From the NCBI GenBank assembly GCA_905236595.1, contig CAJORE010000196.1, positions 1-5,834 on the forward strand: a stretch of 5,834 bases of DNA. The letters are read 5' to 3'. The notes below the pieces were generated by a model. The model had not been told where the DNA came from. It saw only the letters and a list, made by a program, of their open reading frames with translations, and did no database searches. Positions 1-5,240 of the stretch are shown one piece after another (positions within the stretch are counted from its first letter, which is position 1; every line of letters begins with the position of its first letter). The DNA comes from an uncultured Selenomonadaceae bacterium (lineage in GTDB: Bacteria; Bacillota; Negativicutes; Selenomonadales; Selenomonadaceae). Made by a program: the position numbers and the translations under genes.

Positions 1-271
1 AAATGTCGTCCGTCAATCCCGACAGCAACGCATACCCGTCCCGCACCGAATCGAGCCAATCGGTTCGCGTTTGCCGCGCCAAATCCTCGGGAGTGGTGGC
101 GTGTCCGGCCATACGCACCGCAAGTACGGTAAAGCCGCACGAATTTATGTAATCGGCCAGCGGGCGCAATTCGGCGGGGAACCCGGTAAAGCCGTGAATG
201 AGGAGAACGCCTTTTTTTTCGTTTGCGCCTTTTCCCGTCAAAATATACGGTTCGGCGCCTTCAATAATCAT
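1..271 (-). CDS. Alpha/beta-hydrolase carboxylesterase (Est30-like), N-terminal 90 codons
   Basis: This partial gene encodes the first 90 residues of a serine hydrolase of the monoacylglycerol lipase/carboxylesterase type, which cleaves short- to medium-chain carboxyl esters in the cytoplasm. Seen directly: a beta strand (GVLLIH, residues 21-26) runs into the HGFTG turn (26-30) that forms the oxyanion hole, followed by FPAELRPLADYI, a second strand (FTVLAVRMAGH) with the usual R-x-x-GH turn, and TDWLDSVRDGY before the edge. The nucleophile-elbow serine and the Asp/His of the triad lie outside the window. The start is ATG at 271, overlapping the secG stop as ATGA, which implies translational coupling. 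In many Firmicutes an esterase of this kind sits between secG and rnr/smpB, and the position here fits. The native substrate is unknown. Family call is firm; specificity is not. Confidence 0.88.
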   Translation of the reverse strand, partial: MIIEGAEPYILTGKGANEKKGVLLIHGFTGFPAELRPLADYINSCGFTVLAVRMAGHATTPEDLARQTRTDWLDSVRDGYALLSGLTDDI

Positions 272-495
272 GCGGTCATTCTCGCAATCGTTATCGTTAT
301 AACGGCAAACAAAACGGCAAACACCACCGTCACTCGCGCCAACAACGCATCCATGCCCCGCGCTTTGCCGCTGAACACCGTTTCGTTGCCGCCGTCCATG
401 CCGCCCATGCCCGTGCTTTTCGGCTCCTGCCCCAGTATTGCCGCTATCAAAACTATTGCCACCAAAGCATCAAAGACCATAAGTACCGTAAGCAA
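268..495 (-). CDS. secG: Protein-export membrane protein SecG
   Basis: SecG is the small accessory subunit of the SecYEG translocon in the inner membrane and assists SecA-driven protein export. The 75-residue product has the family architecture: a hydrophobic helix at residues 2-22, a conserved glycine-rich cytoplasmic loop (STGMGGMDGGNETVFSG, 27-43), an ARG...LLAR stretch, and a second hydrophobic helix at about 54-71. Length matches the usual 70-80 residues. The start is TTG at 495, chosen because GGAGGA (508-503) sits 7 nt upstream; the first ATG in frame (residue 6) would remove part of helix 1 and has no Shine-Dalgarno. The gene follows the carD terminator and overlaps the esterase gene by 4 nt. 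I saw no convincing promoter in the short gap upstream. Confidence 0.93.
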   Translation of the reverse strand: MLTVLMVFDALVAIVLIAAILGQEPKSTGMGGMDGGNETVFSGKARGMDALLARVTVVFAVLFAVITITIARMTA

Positions 496-502
496 AATTT
501 TT

Positions 503-508
503 TCCTCC
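503..508 (-). promoter_or_regulatory. Ribosome binding site fixing the TTG start of secG
   Basis: On the minus strand GGAGGA lies 7 nt before TTG at 495. This near-perfect Shine-Dalgarno decides the start in favour of TTG rather than the internal ATG at 480. Confidence 0.8.
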
Positions 509-550
509 GTTTCATAACCCCAGTCGCACCTCTCCCCGAATTGGCAAGGG

Positions 551-577
551 AAAAAGCCCGCCTCAAAACGAGGGGGC
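551..577 (-). terminator. Intrinsic terminator of the carD gene
   Basis: Read on the minus strand, GCCCCCTC pairs with GAGGCGGGC around a GTTTT loop, giving 8 bp with one bulged C, followed directly by five T (555-551). The hairpin begins 5 nt after the carD stop codon. It separates carD from the secG-esterase pair. Confidence 0.85.
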
Positions 578-582
578 CTTCG

Positions 583-1092
583 TTACGCCTTTGGTTTTGT
601 TTTTGTCGCACGTTTGGCCGTCAGCGCTTTTTCGATTTGTTCTTCCGCCTCTTCGCAAGTTATGTTGAGCGCATAAACCAATTCACTGACCAAAATCTGT
701 CGCGCAAGATCCAAAACGCGCCGTTCGCCGCTGCTGACTTTTCGTTCCTTGTCCTGCAACATCAAGTTACGGGCAACAGCGGCCACGTCCTTCAAATCGC
801 CCTTTTTCATGCGTTCCAAATTCGCGTGGAAACGTTTGTTCCAACTGCCCACGGCGCGATCCGGTTTCTCGCGCAACACGGCGACGACTTCCCTGGCTTC
901 CCGTGCGGAAATGATGTCACGCAAACCGACATTGTCGGCATTATCGACGGGAATCATAACCTTCAGACTGCCCATGGGCAACTTCAAGACATAATACTCC
1001 CGTTCTTCTCCTTGCACTTCGCAAGTCTCCACCGCTTCGATGACGCCCGCGCCATGCATGGGATAAGAAATTATGTCACCGATGTTTAGCAT
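583..1092 (-). CDS. CarD/CdnL-family transcriptional regulator
   Basis: Members of this family bind the beta subunit of RNA polymerase and stabilise the open promoter complex, mainly at rRNA and stress-related promoters. The 169-residue product has the N-terminal Tudor-like polymerase-interaction domain (about residues 2-60, with GDIISYPMHGAGVIEAVE, then EYYVLKLP and LKVMIPVDN) and an all-helical C-terminal DNA-binding part (about 62-160) that includes a tryptophan (W84, in VGSWNKR) at the place where CarD uses a conserved Trp to touch the upstream edge of the bubble. The tail is Lys/Thr-rich. Length fits the family (about 160-170). The start is ATG at 1092 because GGGGAGG (1107-1101) lies 8 nt upstream; a GTG at 1113 would put that Shine-Dalgarno inside the coding region. 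It is monocistronic, with its own promoter and terminator. A truncated Mfd-like protein is excluded by the small size. Confidence 0.92.
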   Translation of the reverse strand: MLNIGDIISYPMHGAGVIEAVETCEVQGEEREYYVLKLPMGSLKVMIPVDNADNVGLRDIISAREAREVVAVLREKPDRAVGSWNKRFHANLERMKKGDLKDVAAVARNLMLQDKERKVSSGERRVLDLARQILVSELVYALNITCEEAEEQIEKALTAKRATKTKPKA

Positions 1093-1100
1093 GTAAAAAG

Positions 1101-1107
1101 CCTCCCC
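1101..1107 (-). promoter_or_regulatory. Ribosome binding site of the carD gene
   Basis: On the minus strand GGGGAGG ends 8 nt before ATG at 1092. It sets the start 7 codons inside the longest open frame. Confidence 0.8.
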
Positions 1108-1161
1108 AAACACGCCATAATCGGCGACCTGTCACTTCAATCGCCGACAATGACCGACGTT

Positions 1162-1170
1162 ATTATACCA
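1162..1170 (-). promoter_or_regulatory. Extended -10 promoter of the carD gene
   Basis: On the minus strand TGGTATAAT gives a perfect -10 hexamer (1167-1162) with the TGn extension (1170-1168). No good -35 is present at 17 nt (TTTATT only), which is common for extended -10 promoters. Transcription should start near 1155, leaving a leader of about 60 nt before ATG at 1092. Confidence 0.7.
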
Positions 1171-1211
1171 CAAACAACGATAAAAATAAACAATCGCCGG
1201 TTGCAAAATTC

Positions 1212-1229
1212 CCGTTGCAAACGCAACGG
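1212..1229. repeat. Inverted repeat over the mscL -35 (candidate operator)
   Basis: CCGTTGC (1212-1218) and GCAACGG (1223-1229) form a perfect 7-bp inverted repeat with a 4-nt spacer. It covers the -35 hexamer (1215-1220) and the first part of the spacer of the mscL promoter. A further GTTGCAAA copy starts at 1200, 14 nt upstream, in direct orientation. Position suggests a repressor or activator site, but no regulator is identified. Confidence 0.45.
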
Positions 1230-1243
1230 TTCTTTGCTATAAT
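1215..1243 (+). promoter_or_regulatory. Sigma-70-type promoter of mscL
   Basis: TTGCAA (1215-1220, 4 of 6 to consensus) is followed after exactly 17 nt by a perfect TATAAT (1238-1243), itself preceded by TGC, an extended -10. Transcription should begin near 1250, giving about a 150-nt leader before the GTG start of mscL. Confidence 0.75.
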
Positions 1244-1272
1244 CCCCTGCGTTGTTTTTGTCTTTACGGGCA

Positions 1273-1337
1273 TCTCTAAAAAACCGCTTATCCAGCGTCT
1301 TTTTCCGCGCCGAAAGTGCGGAAAAAGACCTTAGAGA
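1273..1337 (+). promoter_or_regulatory. Long two-layer hairpin in the mscL leader
   Basis: An inner stem of 12 perfect pairs joins GTCTTTTTCCGC (1297-1308) to GCGGAAAAAGAC (1318-1329). It can be lengthened by a G.U and a C-G pair to leave a CGAAA loop. An outer stem of 7 pairs joins TCTCTAA (1273-1279) to TTAGAGA (1331-1337), leaving a 17-nt single-stranded bulge on the 5' side and one base on the 3' side. No T-run follows, so it is not a plain terminator. It matches no riboswitch class that I recognise. Function unknown; an RNA-level control or stability element for mscL is an inference. Confidence 0.5.
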
Positions 1338-1384
1338 ATGAGTTTGTTGAGGTTCCCTTTATGACAAAACGTATTGTTTGGCAG

Positions 1385-1391
1385 AAGGAGG
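1385..1391 (+). promoter_or_regulatory. Ribosome binding site for the GTG start of mscL
   Basis: AAGGAGG ends 8 nt before GTG at 1400 and is the best Shine-Dalgarno in the region. A weaker GAGG (1349-1352) lies 8 nt before an in-frame ATG at 1361 and could support a form longer by 13 residues. Confidence 0.8.
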
Positions 1392-1399
1392 AATCATTC

Positions 1400-1837
1400 G
1401 TGGTAGATGAATTCAAAAAATTTATTATGCGCGGCAACGTGCTTGATATGGCTGTTGGTATAATAATCGGTGCGGCATTCGGCAAAATCGTCTCCAGTTT
1501 TGTCAGCGACGTTTTAATGCCGCCCTTGGGTCTTATTTTGGGCAAAGTTGATTTTTCCAATCTTTTTATCAATCTGTCTTCGACGGAGTTTGCGACGATT
1601 GCCGACGCCAAAGCCGCCGGTGCGCCCGTTATCGCTTACGGCTTGTTCCTGAACGCCGTGGTGGATTTTCTCATCGTCGCCTTTGCTATTTTCATGCTCA
1701 TAAAACAAGTCAATCGCCTTATGCCCGCCAAAGAAGAAGCGCCGACGCCGCGCAAATGTCCCTACTGCAAGTCGGAAATCGACGAGGAGGCGACGCGTTG
1801 CCCCCATTGCACCTCCGAACTTACGGCAACAAAGTAA
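1400..1837 (+). CDS. mscL: Large-conductance mechanosensitive channel MscL with C-terminal zinc ribbon
   Basis: MscL is a homopentameric inner-membrane channel that opens under membrane tension and releases solutes on hypo-osmotic shock. The 145-residue product starts with the amphipathic N-terminal helix ([12 protein letters not shown]), then TM1 (about 14-45, with the signature [20 protein letters not shown]), a short extracellular loop (about 48-75), and TM2 (about 76-104, [20 protein letters not shown]). The usual cytoplasmic end is followed by an added ribbon, [18 protein letters not shown], with CxxC pairs at 120/123 and 134/137 that would bind one zinc. The start is GTG at 1400, set by AAGGAGG 8 nt upstream and by alignment of EFKKF with the family N-terminus; an upstream ATG at 1361 is a weaker alternative. 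It has its own promoter, a structured leader and a terminator, so it is probably monocistronic. Confidence 0.95.
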   Translation: MVDEFKKFIMRGNVLDMAVGIIIGAAFGKIVSSFVSDVLMPPLGLILGKVDFSNLFINLSSTEFATIADAKAAGAPVIAYGLFLNAVVDFLIVAFAIFMLIKQVNRLMPAKEEAPTPRKCPYCKSEIDEEATRCPHCTSELTATK

Positions 1838-1865
1838 ACGCCGCCGCTTCGTGTTGCCCTAAACG

Positions 1866-1911
1866 GCCAACGAAAATTGCCCCCGCTGTCAAGGGGGTAT
1901 TTTTCGTTGGC
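1866..1911. terminator. Terminator after mscL with an extended, bidirectional-looking stem
   Basis: The core is CCCCC (1880-1884) paired with GGGGG (1893-1897), followed on the plus strand by TATTTTT (1898-1904), a standard intrinsic terminator for mscL. The T-run can also pair with the A-run on the left, and the stem continues as GCCAACGAAAA (1866-1876) against TTTTCGTTGGC (1901-1911). This gives 11 further perfect pairs with only a U.U mismatch between the two parts. The minus strand also carries GGGGG followed by CAATTTT, so weak function in that direction is possible. Confidence 0.8.
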
Positions 1912-2005
1912 GCATATTTTACCGAGCCGGGCAGGAAAAACCAACGCAAACGACGAATGTTTGTGTCCGAGGAGTTTTTTCTATCGGCAACGGGAAGAGT
2001 GAGTT

Positions 2006-3721
2006 ATGAAAGCCAAGGAAAAACCATCGTTGACTGCCGCATTGCGGCGGGCGAAACATATGTTCGACATCTTAAAGCACACTACGGACGCCTATCTTTT
2101 TTGCCAGGATTTGAAACGGGACATTATAATGTTTTCGCCCAATTTCGTTCAAGATTTCGCATTGCCCGGGGAAATCTTCACCAACAGCCAAAATGTCTGG
2201 GAACCGTTCATTCATCCAAACGAAACGGATGCCTTCGGTGCCTTGATGCAACAAATCCACGACAAGCGAAGTGTTTTTGATCATGCGTTGGAATTTCGCA
2301 TAAAAAATCGCAAGGGCAATTATATATGGGTGCGATGGCGCGGTCGTATCGGCCTCGACAAAGTTGACGGCACCACGATTTTCACCGGCACAATTTCAAG
2401 GCTATCCACGCGCAACCAGGCCGACGAAGTCACCGGGCTTCTTAACAAATACCGCTTTGAACATACGCTCCGCACGATGCTCAGAAGCGTCGGAGCGACC
2501 GGCGAAAGCGGGGCAATCATTCTTCTGGGAGCGGATAATTTTAAGATTATCAACGAAACCCACAATCGAATCATCGGCGACGAATTTTTGCGGCGCTTGT
2601 CGCGGGTTATCGAAAATCTTTTGCCGCCCGAACTTATCGTGTATAAACTCGACGGCGATATGTTCGGCATAATTTTCCCGGGTGCCGACGAGCAACGCAT
2701 TACGGAGTTTTATACCGACTTGCAACGCAGTTTGGCGGTGCCGACAATGATTGACGATCGCCAATGTTTTTGCACGATGTCGGCCGGAACGGTGTTTTAT
2801 CCGCAATCGGGCAAAGATTGGCTCAACCTTATCAAATATGCCGAGGCCTCTTTGGATTATGCCAAGCGGAGCGGCAAAAACCGCAACCAAATGTTCAACA
2901 AAGAGGAATACAATCGTTGGGTCCGTTCCGTGTCCGTGCGCGATGCCATATTCGATTCGGCGGCGGATAACTGCCGCGGTTTTGAGCTTTACTTCCAACC
3001 GCAAGTGAGAGCCAAAGACGGCAAATTGTTGGGGGCGGAAGCCCTTCTTCGCTGGTTCAACCCCAAGGGGAAAATGGTCGCGCCCATGGAATTTATCCCC
3101 ATTTTGGAAGACACCAAGCTAATCGTGCCGGTAGGGCGATGGATTTTTGAGCAGGCGGTGCGCGTTTGCCGCAAGTGGCGACGACAGACCGACGATTTCA
3201 AAATAAGCGTGAATATGTCTTACGACCAAATAAAGGACGGCGGGTTTTGCGAATTCGTGACCAACTGTTTGGCGCGTTGGCAGGTGCCGACGGAAGCGGT
3301 GGTCTTGGAGCTTACCGAAAGCCGTATCGTCGCCGACTGGCACTTTATCAACCGCGAATTTGACAAGTTCCGGCGCATGGGCGTAAGCATTGCCATGGAC
3401 GATTTCGGCACGGGCTATTCGTCGTTAGCCATGTTCAAAAACTTATCCTGCGACATAATAAAAATCGATCGCGAATTTGTGCGCGACATCGAAACCGGCG
3501 AGTTTGATCTAAAACTCGTCAAATACGCCGTCGATCTTTGTCACGCCAAGGGGATGCGCACCTGTATCGAAGGCGTCGAAAAAGAAAGCGCCTATCGGGT
3601 GCTTGCCGAAAAAGTCGGCGCCGACTACATACAAGGCTACTTGTTCGGTCATCCCGAGCCGGTGGCAACATTTGAAGAAAAATTTTTGACGAAGCAATTC
3701 TTGGAATATGCCAAAGCCTGA
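2006..3721 (+). CDS. PAS-GGDEF-EAL protein, probable c-di-GMP phosphodiesterase
   Basis: This 571-residue soluble signalling protein has no membrane segment or signal peptide. A PAS-type sensor (about 20-133) shows the [23 protein letters not shown] and TGTISRL pattern of PAS_3 folds. A GGDEF domain (about 138-298) begins with [12 protein letters not shown] but looks catalytically dead: the signature is LDGDMF (215-220) instead of GGDEF, the first metal-binding Asp of the DxDxFK motif is Gly (GADNFK, 175-180), and no RxxD inhibitory site is seen. The EAL domain (about 326-565) keeps its key motifs: AEALLRW (344-350), N403 in SVNMS, LELTES (434-439), DDFGTGYSS (465-473), DIIKID (483-488), IEGVEKE (521-527) and QGYLFG (543-548). 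It should therefore hydrolyse c-di-GMP to pGpG, with PAS and GGDEF as regulatory inputs. Start ATG at 2006 has only a modest GGAAG-like Shine-Dalgarno, and no clear promoter was found upstream. Confidence 0.93.
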   Translation: MKAKEKPSLTAALRRAKHMFDILKHTTDAYLFCQDLKRDIIMFSPNFVQDFALPGEIFTNSQNVWEPFIHPNETDAFGALMQQIHDKRSVFDHALEFRIKNRKGNYIWVRWRGRIGLDKVDGTTIFTGTISRLSTRNQADEVTGLLNKYRFEHTLRTMLRSVGATGESGAIILLGADNFKIINETHNRIIGDEFLRRLSRVIENLLPPELIVYKLDGDMFGIIFPGADEQRITEFYTDLQRSLAVPTMIDDRQCFCTMSAGTVFYPQSGKDWLNLIKYAEASLDYAKRSGKNRNQMFNKEEYNRWVRSVSVRDAIFDSAADNCRGFELYFQPQVRAKDGKLLGAEALLRWFNPKGKMVAPMEFIPILEDTKLIVPVGRWIFEQAVRVCRKWRRQTDDFKISVNMSYDQIKDGGFCEFVTNCLARWQVPTEAVVLELTESRIVADWHFINREFDKFRRMGVSIAMDDFGTGYSSLAMFKNLSCDIIKIDREFVRDIETGEFDLKLVKYAVDLCHAKGMRTCIEGVEKESAYRVLAEKVGADYIQGYLFGHPEPVATFEEKFLTKQFLEYAKA

Positions 3722-3755
3722 CCGGCGTCCATTCGCTTTGGCAATTTCAAACAAC

Positions 3756-3781
3756 AAAAAACCGTCGCTTTTGCGGCGACG
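3756..3781 (-). terminator. Orphan minus-strand terminator-like hairpin in the queF leader
   Basis: On the minus strand CGTCGC (3781-3776) pairs with GCGACG (3768-3763), and after one more G six T follow (3761-3756), the form of an intrinsic terminator. There is no minus-strand gene to its right in this window. On the plus strand the same 6-bp hairpin has no T-run and ends 3 nt before the queF Shine-Dalgarno (3785-3790), so it could instead affect queF translation. Confidence 0.4.
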
Positions 3782-3794
3782 AATGGGGGATAAA

Positions 3795-4289
3795 ATGTCT
3801 CGCGACAAACAAACCGAAGGGTTGACTCAACTCGGGCAAAGCGGTACCCGATACGATTTTGATTATGATCCGACATTGCTTGAAACTTTTGGCAATCGTC
3901 ACGGCACACGGGATTACTGGGTGAAATTTAACTGTCCGGAGTTTACGACACTTTGCCCGATAACCGGGCAACCCGATTTTGCGACGCTGTACATTTCGTA
4001 TATTCCCGACGAAAAAATGGTTGAGAGCAAGTCCTTGAAGCTGTACCTTTTGAGTTTCCGCAATCACGGCGATTTCCATGAGGACGTCATAAACATCATT
4101 GCCGACGATCTCATAAAGTTGCTTGCGCCGCGCTATCTTGAAGTCTGGGGTAAATTTTTGCCCCGCGGCGGCATCTCGATAGATCCCTACGTCAACTACG
4201 GACGCGCCGCCACCAAATACGAACGTTTGGCGGAAGAACGCTTCAAAATGCACGATTTGTTCGCCATAGACAAAGTTGACAACAGGTAA
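3795..4289 (+). CDS. queF: NADPH-dependent 7-cyano-7-deazaguanine reductase QueF
   Basis: QueF reduces the nitrile of preQ0 to the aminomethyl group of preQ1, using two NADPH, in queuosine tRNA-modification synthesis. The 164-residue product is the short, single-domain type (YkvM-like, T-fold). Visible landmarks are the catalytic cysteine in [13 protein letters not shown] (C54), the nearby conserved Asp (D61), the QueF signature ESKSLKLY (77-84) that binds NADPH, and HED (95-97) in the substrate-binding region. Start ATG at 3795 has GGGGGA (3785-3790) upstream with 4 nt between; the open frame extends 29 codons further up into the end of the EAL gene without a family match. The pyridoxal kinase gene follows after 6 nt, so the two are probably co-transcribed. 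The queC/D/E genes that make preQ0 are not in the window. Confidence 0.96.
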   Translation: MSRDKQTEGLTQLGQSGTRYDFDYDPTLLETFGNRHGTRDYWVKFNCPEFTTLCPITGQPDFATLYISYIPDEKMVESKSLKLYLLSFRNHGDFHEDVINIIADDLIKLLAPRYLEVWGKFLPRGGISIDPYVNYGRAATKYERLAEERFKMHDLFAIDKVDNR

Positions 4290-4295
4290 ACGGCA

Positions 4296-5123
4296 ATGGA
4301 CAAATCACAAAAACGCATTGCCCTCATCAACGATATAACGGGCTTCGGGCGTTGCTCGGTGACGGTCATGCTCCCCGTCATATCCGCATTGAAAGTGCAG
4401 GCGTGTCCCCTGCCGACGGCGATTTTATCCGTCCACACGGGCTTTAGCGAACATTACATCGACGATTACAGTAAGCGAATGCGTCCCTACATGGACAACT
4501 GGCAAGCAAACCGCTTGACCTTCGACGGCATTTGCACGGGTTTTTTCGGTGCGGCGGAGCAGGTGGACATTGCCATTGAGTTTATCGAAAATTTTCGCCG
4601 GAGCGGCACCCGCGTCATAATCGATCCCGTAATGGGCGACCACGGGCGGCTGTATTCATCGGTCACAAAAGATATTTGCCGCGAAATGAAGAAATTGCTC
4701 ACTTATGCCGACGTGGTGACGCCCAATTTGACGGAAGCTTGCGAACTGCTTGGTATGCCATACCCGGCAAACGGCATGGCGACGGAAAAAGAATTGGCAA
4801 CCATGGCCGAAGAACTTGCCGCTTTCGGAGCGCGACAAGCCGTCATCACCGGCATGGACAACGGCAAGCATCTCATTAGTTTTATCTATGACAACGGGCA
4901 TACGGAAATCTTGCGCACGAAAAAAATCGGCGGCGATCGTTCCGGCGCAGGCGATGCGTTTTTTGCGATTGTTGCGGCGTCTTGGCTCAACGGCGAAAAT
5001 TTAATCGACGCGACACGCAAGGCGGCTGATTTCGTCGGCAAGTGCATTGCGCACGCCGAAAAATTAAATCTGCCGTGGAATTACGGCTTGCCCTTTGAAG
5101 AATTTCTGACCGAACTGAAATGA
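4296..5123 (+). CDS. Pyridoxal/pyridoxamine kinase (PdxK/PdxY type, ribokinase superfamily)
   Basis: The enzyme phosphorylates vitamin B6 forms (pyridoxal, pyridoxamine, pyridoxine) at the 5' hydroxyl with ATP, in the salvage route to pyridoxal phosphate. The 275-residue length is typical. Landmarks are INDITGFGRCSVTVMLPV (11-28) near the substrate pocket, SVHTGF (45-50), TGFFG (81-85), IIDPVMGDHGRLYS (108-121), TPNLTEACELLG (142-153), and the ATP/anion-hole motif GGDRSGAGDAFFA (212-224), in which D220 is the catalytic base. The start ATG at 4296 is 6 nt after the queF stop, with only a weak AGG-containing Shine-Dalgarno inside the end of queF, suggesting translational coupling. A terminator follows directly. 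PdxY and PdxK subtypes cannot be separated by eye, so no symbol is given. A thiamine-pathway HMP kinase is less likely given the SVHTGF and GFFG motifs. Confidence 0.9.
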   Translation: MDKSQKRIALINDITGFGRCSVTVMLPVISALKVQACPLPTAILSVHTGFSEHYIDDYSKRMRPYMDNWQANRLTFDGICTGFFGAAEQVDIAIEFIENFRRSGTRVIIDPVMGDHGRLYSSVTKDICREMKKLLTYADVVTPNLTEACELLGMPYPANGMATEKELATMAEELAAFGARQAVITGMDNGKHLISFIYDNGHTEILRTKKIGGDRSGAGDAFFAIVAASWLNGENLIDATRKAADFVGKCIAHAEKLNLPWNYGLPFEEFLTELK

Positions 5124-5128
5124 CAAAT

Positions 5129-5153
5129 TCCCTGCAAACGCGGGGATTTTTTT
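5129..5153 (+). terminator. Intrinsic terminator of the queF-pyridoxal kinase unit
   Basis: TCCCTGC (5129-5135) pairs with GCGGGGA (5140-5146) around an AAAC loop, giving 7 bp with one T.G pair, followed by seven T (5147-5153). It starts 5 nt after the kinase stop codon. Confidence 0.88.
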
Positions 5154-5154
5154 A

Positions 5155-5186
5155 TTGACAATACGCCGCGATACACGATTTTTATT
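5155..5186 (+). promoter_or_regulatory. Possible promoter of the GLUG-repeat gene
   Basis: A perfect -35 hexamer TTGACA (5155-5160) begins one base after the T-run of the preceding terminator. The -10 is poor: the best candidates are TTTTAT at 5180-5185 (19-nt spacer, 4 of 6) or TTTATT at 5181-5186 (20-nt spacer). If used, the leader would be about 50 nt. Confidence 0.4.
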
Positions 5187-5240
5187 AAGACGAGCCGAAC
5201 GCTTCAATAGGGTTAGTTCGCTTTATGGGAGCTGATTGAC

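Noticed and set aside
541..1089. Plus-strand open frame of 182 codons opposite the carD gene
   Set aside because: The minus strand encodes a full CarD/CdnL protein with promoter, Shine-Dalgarno and terminator; the plus frame has no recognisable domain and no ribosome binding site.
1093..1113. GTG at 1113 as an earlier start of the carD gene
   Set aside because: It would place the GGGGAGG Shine-Dalgarno inside the gene and add seven residues not typical of the family; ATG at 1092 fits better.
1838..2005. c-di-GMP riboswitch or clear promoter before the EAL gene
   Set aside because: Apart from the terminator at 1866-1911, I see neither a GEMM-like fold nor a convincing -35/-10 pair; the GAGGAG at 1969-1974 is not followed by a start codon at a suitable distance.
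1756..2280. Plus-strand open frame spanning the mscL end and the start of the EAL gene
   Set aside because: It runs through the mscL zinc ribbon, the terminator hairpin and the PAS coding region in a different frame, with no Shine-Dalgarno and no family match.
2402..3004. Minus-strand open frame of 200 codons inside the PAS-GGDEF-EAL gene
   Set aside because: It is antisense to a well-conserved multi-domain protein, and its composition (many His, Arg, Ala and Val) is typical of a shadow frame.
3708..3794. Upstream extension of QueF to an ATG at 3708
   Set aside because: The extra 29 residues overlap the end of the EAL gene, cross the hairpin and are basic and low in conservation signals, while ATG at 3795 has a good ribosome binding site and matches the usual length.
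3722..3794. preQ1 riboswitch upstream of queF
   Set aside because: The region is short and A-rich, with one 6-bp hairpin; I could not fit the H-type pseudoknot pattern of the preQ1-I aptamer by eye. A covariance-model search would settle it.
3747..4253. Minus-strand open frame of 168 codons opposite queF
   Set aside because: queF on the plus strand has all catalytic motifs; the antisense frame resembles no known family. It was considered as the possible user of the minus-strand terminator at 3756, but its stop codon lies past that hairpin, so it does not fit.
5197..5221. Short inverted repeat CGAAC...GTTCG before the GLUG-repeat gene
   Set aside because: Only 5 bp with a 15-nt loop and no supporting context; easily a chance match.
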